Source: Pelagibacteraceae bacterium AG-390-M19
GTDB taxonomy: Bacteria; Pseudomonadota; Alphaproteobacteria; Pelagibacterales; Pelagibacteraceae
DNA length: 40,040 nucleotides
Direction: 5' to 3'
Assembly (NCBI GenBank): GCA_003279765.1
Contig: QCHC01000005.1
Location: 1 to 40,040, forward strand
In this document: piece after piece, positions 18,300 through 27,741 of the stretch
Numbering within the stretch: position 1 is the first letter of the stretch
Layout of the letters: each line of letters opens with the position of its first letter
Made by a program: the position numbers and the translations under genes
Notes under the pieces: generated by a model
Told to the model about the DNA's origin: nothing
Databases searched by the model: none
What the model saw: only the letters and a program-made list of their open reading frames with translations

Positions 18300-20639
18300 A
18301 TGTTTGGAACAAGTAAAGACATCAAAAGCCCTGGATTAAATATTTTACCACCTGGAGTTGAACGACATGTTGTAATTGGTGGTGCTCTAACTGCTTTTCA
18401 AATTTTTCCAGATGATGAAATAGAAATTATTAACGATGAGGGAAATCAAATTTGTGAAATAATTTGTTTTAATAAAGATGGAAAGTCAGAATTAGGAATT
18501 TTAAATTTAAAAGAAAATAATCAAAAAAATTTCATAAGAGAGATTCTAAACGGAAAAGATGAAACAATCTTAGCAACAAATTATCAATTAAAAAAAAGAA
18601 ACTTAAATATAAAAGAGTCTAAATCATCAATAGTTTTTGATCTTGATACAAAAGCTGAAGAAAAGATTAAAATTAAATCAAAAGATAAATGTTATGCAAT
18701 CTTTGCAGCACCTGGTGAAGATATGGATGTTACAAAACAAAATCCACCAACTGATCTAACTATATTTATTAAAAGGGCGAAGGTTATAAATGATAAAGAG
18801 TTAAGTGTTATACCTGATCCAGTTTTTGAACCACTTTATGAAGAAAACATAGATAAAGAAACTTCAACATCTTACCAAGTAAAAGAAGGAGATTACATTC
18901 AAGTTATAAGTCCAACTGGAAGACAATGTTCAGACTTTGTAGCATTTGATACAAAAAAATTAGAAAAAGGAATAGAAAAAGGGTTAGATTGGCAAACAAC
19001 TAGAACTTTTATGGGAAATACTTTTCCTGGTCCTGGATTACATTCAAAATTTTATGATACTGATCATGAACCCTTGGTAGAGGTAATAAGAGATACAGTT
19101 GGTAAGCATGATACTTTTAATCTTGCTTGTACTTCAAAATATTATGAAGATGCTGGTTACTTTGGTCATCCTAATTGCTCAGATAATTTAACTGAGAGTA
19201 TGTCTAAATATGGAGTTCAAAAACAAAAAGGATGGCATGCAATTAATTTATTTTTTAATACATCGGCAGCTGGTTTGAATTCAGTAATATCTGATGAGTC
19301 TTATTCTAGACCTGGTGATTATGTAATGTTTAGAGCATTAAAAGATTTAACAATTGGTACTACAGCTTGTCCTAGCGATATTGATGCTTGTAATTCATGG
19401 AATCCTACTGAAATTTTTGTTAGAACTTATGACAAAAATAAAGAATTTAGAAAGTCATTTGCTTTTCGAATGAAAACAGATTCAGAAAAAAAACTAACTA
19501 GAAATTCAGGATTTCATGAGCGAACATCTCAACTAACTAGAAATTATGTTGATGCAAGAGGTTTTTGGCTTCCAAATGATTATACTAAACATGGTTTGGT
19601 TAATGAATACAATGCTTGCAGAAACGATGCTGTATTAATTGATTTATCTTCATTAAGAAAATTTGAAATAATAGGTCCTGATGCAGAAGAGTTAATGAAC
19701 TACACACTTACAAGAAATATAAAAAAACTTTCTGTAAATCAGGTGGTTTATTCAGCTATGTGTTATGAAAATGGGATGATGTTTGATGATGGAACTCTCC
19801 TGAGATTAAGCGAAACAGGTTTTAGATGGATTTGTGGTGATGAATATGCTGGAGAATGGTTAAAAGAAATTGCTAAGAAAAAAAATTTCAATGCAAATGT
19901 TAAAAATTCAACAGATCAAATAAGTAACGTTTCTTTACAGGGACCAAAAAGTAGAGAAATTTTAAAAAAAATTATTTTTACACCACCTACTCAACCCAAG
20001 ATCGATGAATTAGGATGGTTTAGGTTTACCATTTGCAGAATAGAAGAACTACAGGGAATTCCTCTAATTGTTTCAAGGACTGGTTACACTGGAGAACTTG
20101 GTTATGAAATATGGTGTCATCCAAAACATGCTCCTGAAGTTTGGGATAAATTAATGGAAGCAGGAAAAGATGATGGATTAATTCCTGCTGGCTTTGCAGC
20201 TTTGGACAAACTTAGAATAGAAGCTGGATTAATTTTATTTGGAAATGAATTTGACGGTCAACAAGACCCATTTGAAGCAGGAATTGGTTTTGCTGTTCCT
20301 TTAAAAACAAAAGAAGAAGACTTTATCGGTAAAGAAGAATTGATTAAAAGAAAAAACAATCCACAAAAAAAATTAGTTGGTTTAGAATTAATTGGAAAAG
20401 AAATTGCTGGTCATGGTGACTGTGTCCATATCGGAAGAGCTCAAGTAGGTATTGTTACAAGTGGATGTCTATCATCAACGCTAAATAAAAATGTAGCTCT
20501 TTGTAGAATTGATGCTCAGTATTCAGAAATTGGTACAGAAGTTGAGGTTGGAAAAATAGATGGTCATCAAAAAAGAATTAGCGCAAAAGTCGTTGGGTTT
20601 CCATTCTACGATCCAACTAAATCTAGAGTGAGATCTTAG
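18300..20639 (+). CDS. tdm: TMAO demethylase (N-terminal DUF1989-type domain, C-terminal GcvT/tetrahydrofolate-binding domain)
   Basis: 779 aa; Cys-containing N-terminal domain (SPTGRQCSDFVAFD, CTSKYYEDAGYFGHPNCSDN, TTACPSDIDACNSWNP) fused to GcvT (VSRTGYTGELGYEIWCHP, IPAGFAALDKLRIEAGL). Confidence 0.88.
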   Translation: MFGTSKDIKSPGLNILPPGVERHVVIGGALTAFQIFPDDEIEIINDEGNQICEIICFNKDGKSELGILNLKENNQKNFIREILNGKDETILATNYQLKKRNLNIKESKSSIVFDLDTKAEEKIKIKSKDKCYAIFAAPGEDMDVTKQNPPTDLTIFIKRAKVINDKELSVIPDPVFEPLYEENIDKETSTSYQVKEGDYIQVISPTGRQCSDFVAFDTKKLEKGIEKGLDWQTTRTFMGNTFPGPGLHSKFYDTDHEPLVEVIRDTVGKHDTFNLACTSKYYEDAGYFGHPNCSDNLTESMSKYGVQKQKGWHAINLFFNTSAAGLNSVISDESYSRPGDYVMFRALKDLTIGTTACPSDIDACNSWNPTEIFVRTYDKNKEFRKSFAFRMKTDSEKKLTRNSGFHERTSQLTRNYVDARGFWLPNDYTKHGLVNEYNACRNDAVLIDLSSLRKFEIIGPDAEELMNYTLTRNIKKLSVNQVVYSAMCYENGMMFDDGTLLRLSETGFRWICGDEYAGEWLKEIAKKKNFNANVKNSTDQISNVSLQGPKSREILKKIIFTPPTQPKIDELGWFRFTICRIEELQGIPLIVSRTGYTGELGYEIWCHPKHAPEVWDKLMEAGKDDGLIPAGFAALDKLRIEAGLILFGNEFDGQQDPFEAGIGFAVPLKTKEEDFIGKEELIKRKNNPQKKLVGLELIGKEIAGHGDCVHIGRAQVGIVTSGCLSSTLNKNVALCRIDAQYSEIGTEVEVGKIDGHQKRISAKVVGFPFYDPTKSRVRS

Positions 20640-20643
20640 AAAA

Positions 20644-20994
20644 ATGCCAAAAGAAAAAAAGACCCTTTTAGATTTTTGGGAAGATCAAATGAAACAATCC
20701 CATACCGCAAGTAACTATTTTTTTAGAAAATCACCTTCTCATTATCATATGATGTTGTTGGTTATGTCAGCTTTCAAAGAAGGAAAAAAATTATCAGTTG
20801 AAGAATTAAAAACAAAATTATTTAAAACTTCTCGACCAAAATCAGCTTTAATAATTAATGAAGCTGTCGAAAAAGGTTTCTTTAAACTTGAAAAAACTTC
20901 AACTGATCAGCGAATTAAAAATATAGTTCCTAGCGATTCATTTATTAGTGAATTTAATCACTATTTAGAAACACTGAAAAACATCAGTTATTAA
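20644..20994 (+). CDS. Small winged-helix (MarR-like) protein, putative regulator
   Basis: 116 aa, starts 4 bp after tdm stop; helix-turn-helix-like LSVEELKTKLFKTSRPKSALIINEAVEKGFFKLEKTSTDQRIKNIVPS. Confidence 0.6.
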   Translation: MPKEKKTLLDFWEDQMKQSHTASNYFFRKSPSHYHMMLLVMSAFKEGKKLSVEELKTKLFKTSRPKSALIINEAVEKGFFKLEKTSTDQRIKNIVPSDSFISEFNHYLETLKNISY

Positions 20995-21097
20995 TCCATT
21001 TTTTTGATCGATATTAAAAATATCTAAATTTTATATATAATTTTTACTTCTATAAATAAGTATATTAATTACCATTATCAAAAAATAATGTTTTGAT

Positions 21098-22426
21098 ATG
21101 ACGACATTACCTTCAAAAGCAAAAGTAGTAATAATCGGTGGTGGAATACACGGTTTAAGTACTGCATGGAAACTTTCAGAAACTTACAAAAATCCTGGCG
21201 ATATAGTTGTGCTAGAAAAAAAAGATACAGCTGCTGGTGCAAGTGGAATTGCATGTGGAGTTGTAAGAAATAATTATTTTCAGCCAGCAATGAGAGAGTT
21301 GATGGCTCATTCAGTTTCAGTTTGGGAAAGTGATCCTAAAGCATTTAAATATAATCCTGTTGGATACTTACAAATATCTCCAGAAGTAATGCATGAAGAT
21401 GTTGCAAGTATTTATGAACAGCAAAAAGCAATTGGATATGAGTCGGTTTTTATTGAAGGAGAAAAAGATTGTACAAATTACATGAAGGGAATTTTTGATG
21501 ATTGGCAAGCTCAAGGTATCACATCTGTACTTCATGAAAAAAAAGGTGGATACGCTTTTAATAAAGATTCAATTAAAGCCCTAGAGAACAAATCTACATC
21601 TAATGGTGTTCAAGTTATGAAAGGTGTAAGGGTAACTGGTTTTAAAAAAGGAAGTAACAGTCAAGCAGTAACTGGTGTTGAAACTGACAAAGGAACTATT
21701 GAATGTGAACAAGTTGTTGTTGGTGCAGGACCATGGGCAAGAGATTTTTGGAATATGTTAGAGCTACCAAAGACAGCTCACATAAAAGGTAAAGATGGTA
21801 AAATGCATGAAACTGATATGTGGACTTACTGGATGCTTCAAGAAGGGGTAATAGGAGTTGAGCCAGATTTCTTAAAAACAAATGATGGCAAACAACCGCC
21901 TGTAGTTCACGTTGACTCAACTGCACCTTTATATTCTGACAAAACGCAAAAATTATTAACAGATAAAATTTGGGGAATTTATTATAAACCTGATATTGAA
22001 GGTTTAGGTGTACAAGGTGGAACTTCTCCTTACATTGTTAAAAAACATTTTGATCAAGTAAATGTTGATCCTTATGGAATTGAATCTCCAGAGTATCAAA
22101 CGACAGATGCATTTAGTGAAATGTGGTGTTCAGCACTTGCACATTGCCAAAAAAGGTTTGAAGGAAAATCAGATTTATACAGAAAAGGACCATCGGGTGG
22201 TTTGGGATGCATGACACCTGACTCTTTTCCAATCTTCGATAGATTTTTTGAAAACGTCTATATGATTGCAGACGCTAATCACGGATATAAAATGATTGGT
22301 GTTGGTGAACTTGTTGCAAAAGAAATTCTTGGTACTGAAAGTGATTTATTGAAACCGTTTAGATTCAACCGTTACGAGAAGGGTGAACTTCATCCTACTT
22401 CTAACAGTCCGTTCCCTTGGAGTTAA
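21098..22426 (+). CDS. FAD-dependent oxidoreductase (sarcosine oxidase beta / N-methylglutamate dehydrogenase large-subunit-like)
   Basis: 442 aa; KVVIIGGGIHGLSTAWKLSE and VVLEKKDTAAGASGIACGVVRNNYF; C-terminal MIADANHGYKMIGVGELVAKEI. Confidence 0.8.
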   Translation: MTTLPSKAKVVIIGGGIHGLSTAWKLSETYKNPGDIVVLEKKDTAAGASGIACGVVRNNYFQPAMRELMAHSVSVWESDPKAFKYNPVGYLQISPEVMHEDVASIYEQQKAIGYESVFIEGEKDCTNYMKGIFDDWQAQGITSVLHEKKGGYAFNKDSIKALENKSTSNGVQVMKGVRVTGFKKGSNSQAVTGVETDKGTIECEQVVVGAGPWARDFWNMLELPKTAHIKGKDGKMHETDMWTYWMLQEGVIGVEPDFLKTNDGKQPPVVHVDSTAPLYSDKTQKLLTDKIWGIYYKPDIEGLGVQGGTSPYIVKKHFDQVNVDPYGIESPEYQTTDAFSEMWCSALAHCQKRFEGKSDLYRKGPSGGLGCMTPDSFPIFDRFFENVYMIADANHGYKMIGVGELVAKEILGTESDLLKPFRFNRYEKGELHPTSNSPFPWS

Positions 22427-22495
22427 ACTCTAAGCCTAGACACAAATAAAATTTTCAGCTACGTTTGAATAAATTAAATTCATTGAGGGGTGAAA

Positions 22496-23965
22496 ATGAC
22501 AGATCTAGAGAAACACGTTAACCAACCGGGTCGTGCTAAATTAGTAAAAGACGTAAGAGCAAAAATTAAAGAGTTAGGAATAACTTATATTTATTTTCAA
22601 TTTATTTCAGTAACTGGAAGAGTTGTGGGAAAAGGTATTCCTGCTGATCATTGGGAAAGAACTGCTGAAAAAGGTTTTCAATTAGTTTATGGCTCTACTG
22701 CAAACTTATTTTTAGATCGTCACAATAATTACATCGGTTATGGTCCGGAGGCTATGGAGCTTGTGGGTATTCCTGATCCAGAAACTTTTGTACAATTACC
22801 TTGGGATAAAAGAGTTGCTCGAGTTTTCTGTACTTGTTTTAGAAATAGAGAAGAAAGAGTAAATCCAGGCGGTCACTTAACTTCAGACTGTAGAGGAAAT
22901 TTAAGAATTTTCATGGATGAATTTAAGAAAAAACATGGTCTAGAATTAAGAGTTGGTACTGAACCTGAAATGATGTGGTTGACTAAAAATGAAGACGGAA
23001 CACCGTCAGGTAAAGGTTTCTCAAAACCTTTCTGTTACCATATTGATCAATTCGAGTCATTAAGACCGGTATTTATGCAAGTAATAGAATATGCAAATGC
23101 TATGGGCCTTGACATGATTCAAGGTGACCATGAAGATGCGCCAGGTCAATTAGAATTAAACTGGACTTATGATAACGTTTTAAGAAATGCGGATAGATTA
23201 TCTACTTACAGACAAATTTGTGCACAAGTAGCAAGAGAACATAATTTAATTGCTTGCTTTATGACAAAACCTTTTATGGGTGTTTCTGCAAGTGGTTGCC
23301 ATACAAACATGTCTTTATGGAAAGGTGGAAAGATTAAAGTAAATAAACTTGGTCATAAATCTTTACCAGGAGTTGATGGAGTTTTTAGTTATGTTGAGGG
23401 TGGAACAAACACTTTCATGCCTGATACTAAGGATATGCAAATGCCAGGTAAAATTGGTTTACAATCTATTGCAGGTATAATGAAACACTTGCCAGCGTTA
23501 ACAGCTCTTGGATCTTCAACTGTAAACTCTTACAGAAGATTATGGGATCAAGGATTTTGGGCACCTGTTTATGCTGACTGGGGATATCAAAACAGAACTT
23601 GTGGTTTAAGAGTTTCTGCTCCAGGAAGATTTGAGTATAGATCAGTAGACTCGATGCATAATCCTTACTTGTTAGGTGCTGCTTTATTAAAAGCTTGTGA
23701 CGAAGGAATAAGTAAGAAAATGAAACCAGCCGCTCCAGAGTCTAGAAATATTTACGAAGCTCAAAAAGCAGGTAAAGATGTTAAAAAACTACCATTAAGT
23801 TTAGGTGAAGCTTTGGATAGACTGGCAGAGGATGAAGTAATCAAATCTGCAATGCCAGATGAAATGTATAAAGTTTTCCATTGGTACAAAAATGATGAGT
23901 GGGAAAGATTTCTTGGTGCAACAACGCAATGGGATCTGGATACTTATCTTGATTGTCTACCGTAG
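22496..23965 (+). CDS. Type III glutamine synthetase-like / GlnT-family ligase (paralogue 1; ATG at 22496 after GAGGGG preferred over track GTG at 22490)
   Basis: HEDAPGQLELNW, FMGVSASGCHTNMSLW, PGRFEYRSVDSMHNPYLLGAALL motifs. Confidence 0.85.
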   Translation: MTDLEKHVNQPGRAKLVKDVRAKIKELGITYIYFQFISVTGRVVGKGIPADHWERTAEKGFQLVYGSTANLFLDRHNNYIGYGPEAMELVGIPDPETFVQLPWDKRVARVFCTCFRNREERVNPGGHLTSDCRGNLRIFMDEFKKKHGLELRVGTEPEMMWLTKNEDGTPSGKGFSKPFCYHIDQFESLRPVFMQVIEYANAMGLDMIQGDHEDAPGQLELNWTYDNVLRNADRLSTYRQICAQVAREHNLIACFMTKPFMGVSASGCHTNMSLWKGGKIKVNKLGHKSLPGVDGVFSYVEGGTNTFMPDTKDMQMPGKIGLQSIAGIMKHLPALTALGSSTVNSYRRLWDQGFWAPVYADWGYQNRTCGLRVSAPGRFEYRSVDSMHNPYLLGAALLKACDEGISKKMKPAAPESRNIYEAQKAGKDVKKLPLSLGEALDRLAEDEVIKSAMPDEMYKVFHWYKNDEWERFLGATTQWDLDTYLDCLP

Positions 23966-23998
23966 GTCTTAAAAAAAATATAGAAAGGGTATAAAAAT

Positions 23999-24943
23999 AT
24001 GTGTGGGATAGCAGGATTAATTCATAGAGGAAAATCCTCAAATGTTGGAAGCGAATTACAAGGAATGCTTCAAGCGTTAAAACATAGAGGTGAAGACTCA
24101 ACTGGATATGCTTTGTATGGAGATACAGATGGTAAAAATTTCATCATGCGTTTCAAAGTTGGTGAAAACGTTGGAGAAGGAAGTTCATCTATTATGGAAG
24201 ATGTTTCTGTATATGATGAAAGAAAAAAAGTTGTAGATCAAACTCTAGCTGAGATGGGAGCTAAAGTTATTAAAGAAGAAAGAACACTTCCCTACTCTTT
24301 AAGATATGAAATTGATTATGATGTAAAAGACCTTCTGGAATTTTCTCAACGTATAGAAAGTATTCCTGGTGTAGAAATTCTTTCGATGGGTAAATCTTTG
24401 GAAGTTATTAAAGATCTTGGAAACGCTAAAATGGTTTGTGATAGATATAGCTTAGATAAAGTTGTTGGAACTCATGCTATTGGTCATGCTAGAATGGCTA
24501 CAGAGTCTGGTGTAGATATTAAATCTGCTCACCCTTTTTGGGGTTATCCATTTAGCGATGTATCTGTTGTTCATAATGGGCAGCTAACTAATTATTGGAA
24601 TAATAGAAGAGTTTTAGAAAACAAAGGTATGAGATTTATGTCTGAATGCGATTCAGAATTGATTGCAGTTTACCTTGCAGAAAAAATGAGAGATGGAGCA
24701 ACTTTAGAAGAAGGAATGAAAGCATCTTTAACAGGTTTGGATGGTGTTTTTACTTACTTTGTTGCAACAAAAGACTCTTTGGGAATGGCAAAAGACACAA
24801 TGGCTGCAAAACCTTTGGTGTTATACGAGTCTGACGATTTAGTTGCAATGGGATCAGAAGAAATAGCAATAAGATCCGTATTACCACAAGAAATTGATAC
24901 ATATGATCCATTTGATGGGGAGGTGAAAGTATGGCAAATCTAA
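23999..24943 (+). CDS. mgsA: Class II glutamine amidotransferase-like subunit of N-methylglutamate synthase
   Basis: Starts MCGIAGLIHRG (N-terminal Cys nucleophile), SAHPFWGYPFSDVSVVHNGQLTNYWNNR, MSECDSELIAVYL; adjacent to mgsB and mgsC-like genes. Confidence 0.85.
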   Translation: MCGIAGLIHRGKSSNVGSELQGMLQALKHRGEDSTGYALYGDTDGKNFIMRFKVGENVGEGSSSIMEDVSVYDERKKVVDQTLAEMGAKVIKEERTLPYSLRYEIDYDVKDLLEFSQRIESIPGVEILSMGKSLEVIKDLGNAKMVCDRYSLDKVVGTHAIGHARMATESGVDIKSAHPFWGYPFSDVSVVHNGQLTNYWNNRRVLENKGMRFMSECDSELIAVYLAEKMRDGATLEEGMKASLTGLDGVFTYFVATKDSLGMAKDTMAAKPLVLYESDDLVAMGSEEIAIRSVLPQEIDTYDPFDGEVKVWQI

Positions 24944-25785
24944 AAACAGTATCGAAAAAATCAAAAGCCCAATCAATGGGTATGCACACGGAAGTATTAA
25001 CAGGAAGAACTCAACAAAAGTTCTTTAACCCTGATGAAGCAGAAAACTTTTATTACTTTGGTACATACGATGTAGACTTCAATAAAAGAACTGAACTTGA
25101 TGTTAAAGACATGACAGCTCCTGAAGCTAATAAAGAAATCGATAACTTAATGAGCCAAGGATATGGGACAATAGTAATAAAAAACCCACAAGGTAAACAT
25201 AGTCTTGGGGTTGGTATTTTAAATAAACTTAATTTAATTTTTGAGGGAAGTTTAGGATACTTTGGAATGGGTTCTTGCGATGGTCCTATAGTTAGAATTA
25301 ATGGAAGAGTTGGCTGGTCATGTGCAGAAAATTTAATGGCTGGTAAAGTAGTTATTGAAAAAAATGCTGGATCTTGTTTTGGTGCGGCAATTAGAGGTGG
25401 AGATTTAATTTGCAAAGGTAGTGTTGGTGCCAGAACTGGTATTGATATGAAAGGTGGAACCATAATAATTGGTGGTGACGCTGGTGCCTTTACTGGTTTT
25501 ATGATGCAAAGAGGTAGAATAATAATTCTTGGAGATGTTGGAATTAACCTAGGCGACTCTATGTACGATGGGACAATTTTCGTAGGTGGAGAAATTGGTT
25601 CATATGGTAGTGATGCAGTAGATGCAGAATTAACATCTAGTGATCAAGATTGGCTAAAAAGAAAATTAAAGGTAGCTGAAATTGGTGAAAATTTTGACGT
25701 TAGTAAAATGAAAAAAATTGTAGCTGGTAAAAAGCTTTGGAATTATGACAATTTGGAACCTACAGAGAAGAAGGGAGCAATATAA
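24931..25785 (+). CDS. mgsB: GltB C-terminal (GXGXG beta-helix)-like subunit of N-methylglutamate synthase
   Basis: Repeated GGxxxxGDxGxxxG motifs; overlaps mgsA end. Confidence 0.85.
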   Translation: MANLKTVSKKSKAQSMGMHTEVLTGRTQQKFFNPDEAENFYYFGTYDVDFNKRTELDVKDMTAPEANKEIDNLMSQGYGTIVIKNPQGKHSLGVGILNKLNLIFEGSLGYFGMGSCDGPIVRINGRVGWSCAENLMAGKVVIEKNAGSCFGAAIRGGDLICKGSVGARTGIDMKGGTIIIGGDAGAFTGFMMQRGRIIILGDVGINLGDSMYDGTIFVGGEIGSYGSDAVDAELTSSDQDWLKRKLKVAEIGENFDVSKMKKIVAGKKLWNYDNLEPTEKKGAI

Positions 25786-27197
25786 TGCCTAAGAAAAAAT
25801 CTAAAAAAATTAAAAAAAATGGAAAAGGTGTCGGTGGAAAAGCTGATGTCCATGCGCATGAAGAAGGGAAAAGAAATAAAAGTTTATTAGGTCATAACGC
25901 TATCTTCACACCTGAGGTAATAGACGACATTCATATTAAATCTCAATTAGGAAGATACAGAATGCGAGGAATGGCATTGATGAAAAAAATTCCTACTTTT
26001 GATGATTTGGTTTTCTTACCTGGAACACTAACTAGATTTGTAATCGAAGGTTACAGAGAAAAATGTGAAACAAAAACTGTTATTGGACCAAGATGTGAAA
26101 ATCCAATTGAATTAGATATTCCAGTTTATATTACAGGAATGAGTTTCGGTGCGCTTTCTTATGAAGCAAAAACTGCTTTAGCAAGAGGAGCTACTATGGC
26201 TGGAAGTGCTACTTGTTCAGGTGAAGGTGGAATGATACCTGATGAAAGAAGATATTCAGAGAAATGGTATTACCAATGTATTCAATCAAGATATGGTTTT
26301 AATCCACATCATGCTCAATTAGCAGATGGAATTGAGGTATTTATTGGACAAGGACAAAAAGTTGGTATGGGTGGGCACTTAATGGGTCAAAAAGTTACTG
26401 ACCAGGTTGCAGAAATGAGATCGCTACCATCAGGTATTGACCAAAGATCACCTGCAAGACACCCTGACTGGTTAGGTCCTGATGATTTGGCTCTAAAAGT
26501 TGAGGAGTTAAGACAATTAACAAAAAATAAAGTTCCAATTCAGTTAAAACTTGGTGCATCAAAAGTTTATGACGATGTACGTATGGCTGCAAAATGTGAT
26601 CCAGACTCTATTTATTTAGATGGTATGGAAGGATCTACTGGAGCAGGACCACATATTGCTGCTGCAAATACTGGAATTCCAGGAATTGCTGCTATTAGAG
26701 AAGCAAGAAGAGCGATTGATGATGTAGGTAAAACTGGAAAAGTAACATTAATTTATGCTGGTGGAGTAAGAGACGGTGCTGACATGGCTAAAGCTTTAGC
26801 TCTTGGAGCAGATGCAATAGCAATTGGTACAGGATCTATGATCGCACTAAATTGTAATAAAGATATCCCTGAAGCAAACTTTGAAAAAGAAATGGGAGTA
26901 AAAGCAGGTGAATGTTATCATTGCCATACTGGACGTTGCCCAGTAGGTGTTGCTACACAAGACCCTAAACTAAGAGCAAGATTAAACCCTGATGATGCTG
27001 CGTTAAGAGTTTATAATTACCTTCACTCAATGACTTTGGAGGCTCAGCTATTAGCCAGAGCTTGTGGTAAAACAAATATCCACTCTCTAGAGCCTGAAGA
27101 TTTAGCTGCATTAACATCAGAAGCATCAGCTTTAGCAAAAGTTCCGTTGGCTGGAACTAACTATACAGTTGGTGTCGATAACTACCACAAAATATAG
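25785..27197 (+). CDS. mgsC: Glutamate synthase FMN/Fe-S domain-like subunit of N-methylglutamate synthase
   Basis: 470 aa; GMSFGALSYEAKTALARGA, GGVRDGADMAKALALGADAIAIGTG, CYHCHTGRCPVGVATQDP; Lys-rich N-terminus. Confidence 0.85.
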   Translation: MPKKKSKKIKKNGKGVGGKADVHAHEEGKRNKSLLGHNAIFTPEVIDDIHIKSQLGRYRMRGMALMKKIPTFDDLVFLPGTLTRFVIEGYREKCETKTVIGPRCENPIELDIPVYITGMSFGALSYEAKTALARGATMAGSATCSGEGGMIPDERRYSEKWYYQCIQSRYGFNPHHAQLADGIEVFIGQGQKVGMGGHLMGQKVTDQVAEMRSLPSGIDQRSPARHPDWLGPDDLALKVEELRQLTKNKVPIQLKLGASKVYDDVRMAAKCDPDSIYLDGMEGSTGAGPHIAAANTGIPGIAAIREARRAIDDVGKTGKVTLIYAGGVRDGADMAKALALGADAIAIGTGSMIALNCNKDIPEANFEKEMGVKAGECYHCHTGRCPVGVATQDPKLRARLNPDDAALRVYNYLHSMTLEAQLLARACGKTNIHSLEPEDLAALTSEASALAKVPLAGTNYTVGVDNYHKI

Positions 27198-27205
27198 AGG
27201 TAACT

Positions 27206-27616
27206 ATGCCAAAGAAAAAAAATAAAAAAGTAGCAAAAACAAAAGAGATAAAAGGTCAGTTAGGTAAAAAGAAAGAGACTGCCAGAGAAAAAATGATTGG
27301 TCAGTCCATTGGTTACAGATACGATGTAAATCTTTTACCTGACTATTCTAAACTAACTCCATTTCTTAAAAAATACATAGAAGCTATGGGTTGGGATGAT
27401 TTAAATTGGTTGGAAGATGTGCATATGGGCTATGAGGAAGATAGACCGGCAGTGTTCTGTAGAAATGCAAATGGTTGGGTTACAATTCCAAAATCAATTA
27501 AACTTCCTAATAACCAACAAGACAGAGACATGATTGCAAGAGAGCTCTTAGTTAAGTTTCAAATGTCTCCAAAACATCCTCTTGTTGATTTGAAAAAAGC
27601 TTATCTAAAATTTTAA
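27206..27616 (+). CDS. Conserved hypothetical protein with Lys-rich N-terminus, cotranscribed with mgsABC
   Basis: 136 aa, 9 bp after mgsC, RBS-like GAGGTAACT; MPKKKNKKVAKTKE start mirrors MgsC MPKKKSKKIKKNGK. Confidence 0.75.
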   Translation: MPKKKNKKVAKTKEIKGQLGKKKETAREKMIGQSIGYRYDVNLLPDYSKLTPFLKKYIEAMGWDDLNWLEDVHMGYEEDRPAVFCRNANGWVTIPKSIKLPNNQQDRDMIARELLVKFQMSPKHPLVDLKKAYLKF

Positions 27617-27642
27617 ATAACAATCAATAGTTGATTTATTTT

Positions 27643-27672
27643 TAAAAACCTAGCGCACATGCTAGGTTTTTA
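27643..27672 (+). terminator. Rho-independent terminator-like hairpin after mgs operon
   Basis: AAAAACCTAGC-GCACAT-GCTAGGTTTTT perfect stem. Confidence 0.75.
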
Positions 27673-27741
27673 AGCCTTTTTTATGTTTGTATCGAATCAG
27701 AAAATTTAATAGGCTTCCTTAAACTAATATGGAGAGTGAAA

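Noticed and set aside
21010-21024. Inverted repeat GATATT-AAA-AATATC upstream of the FAD oxidoreductase
   Set aside because: Short and AT-rich; weak evidence for a regulatory site.
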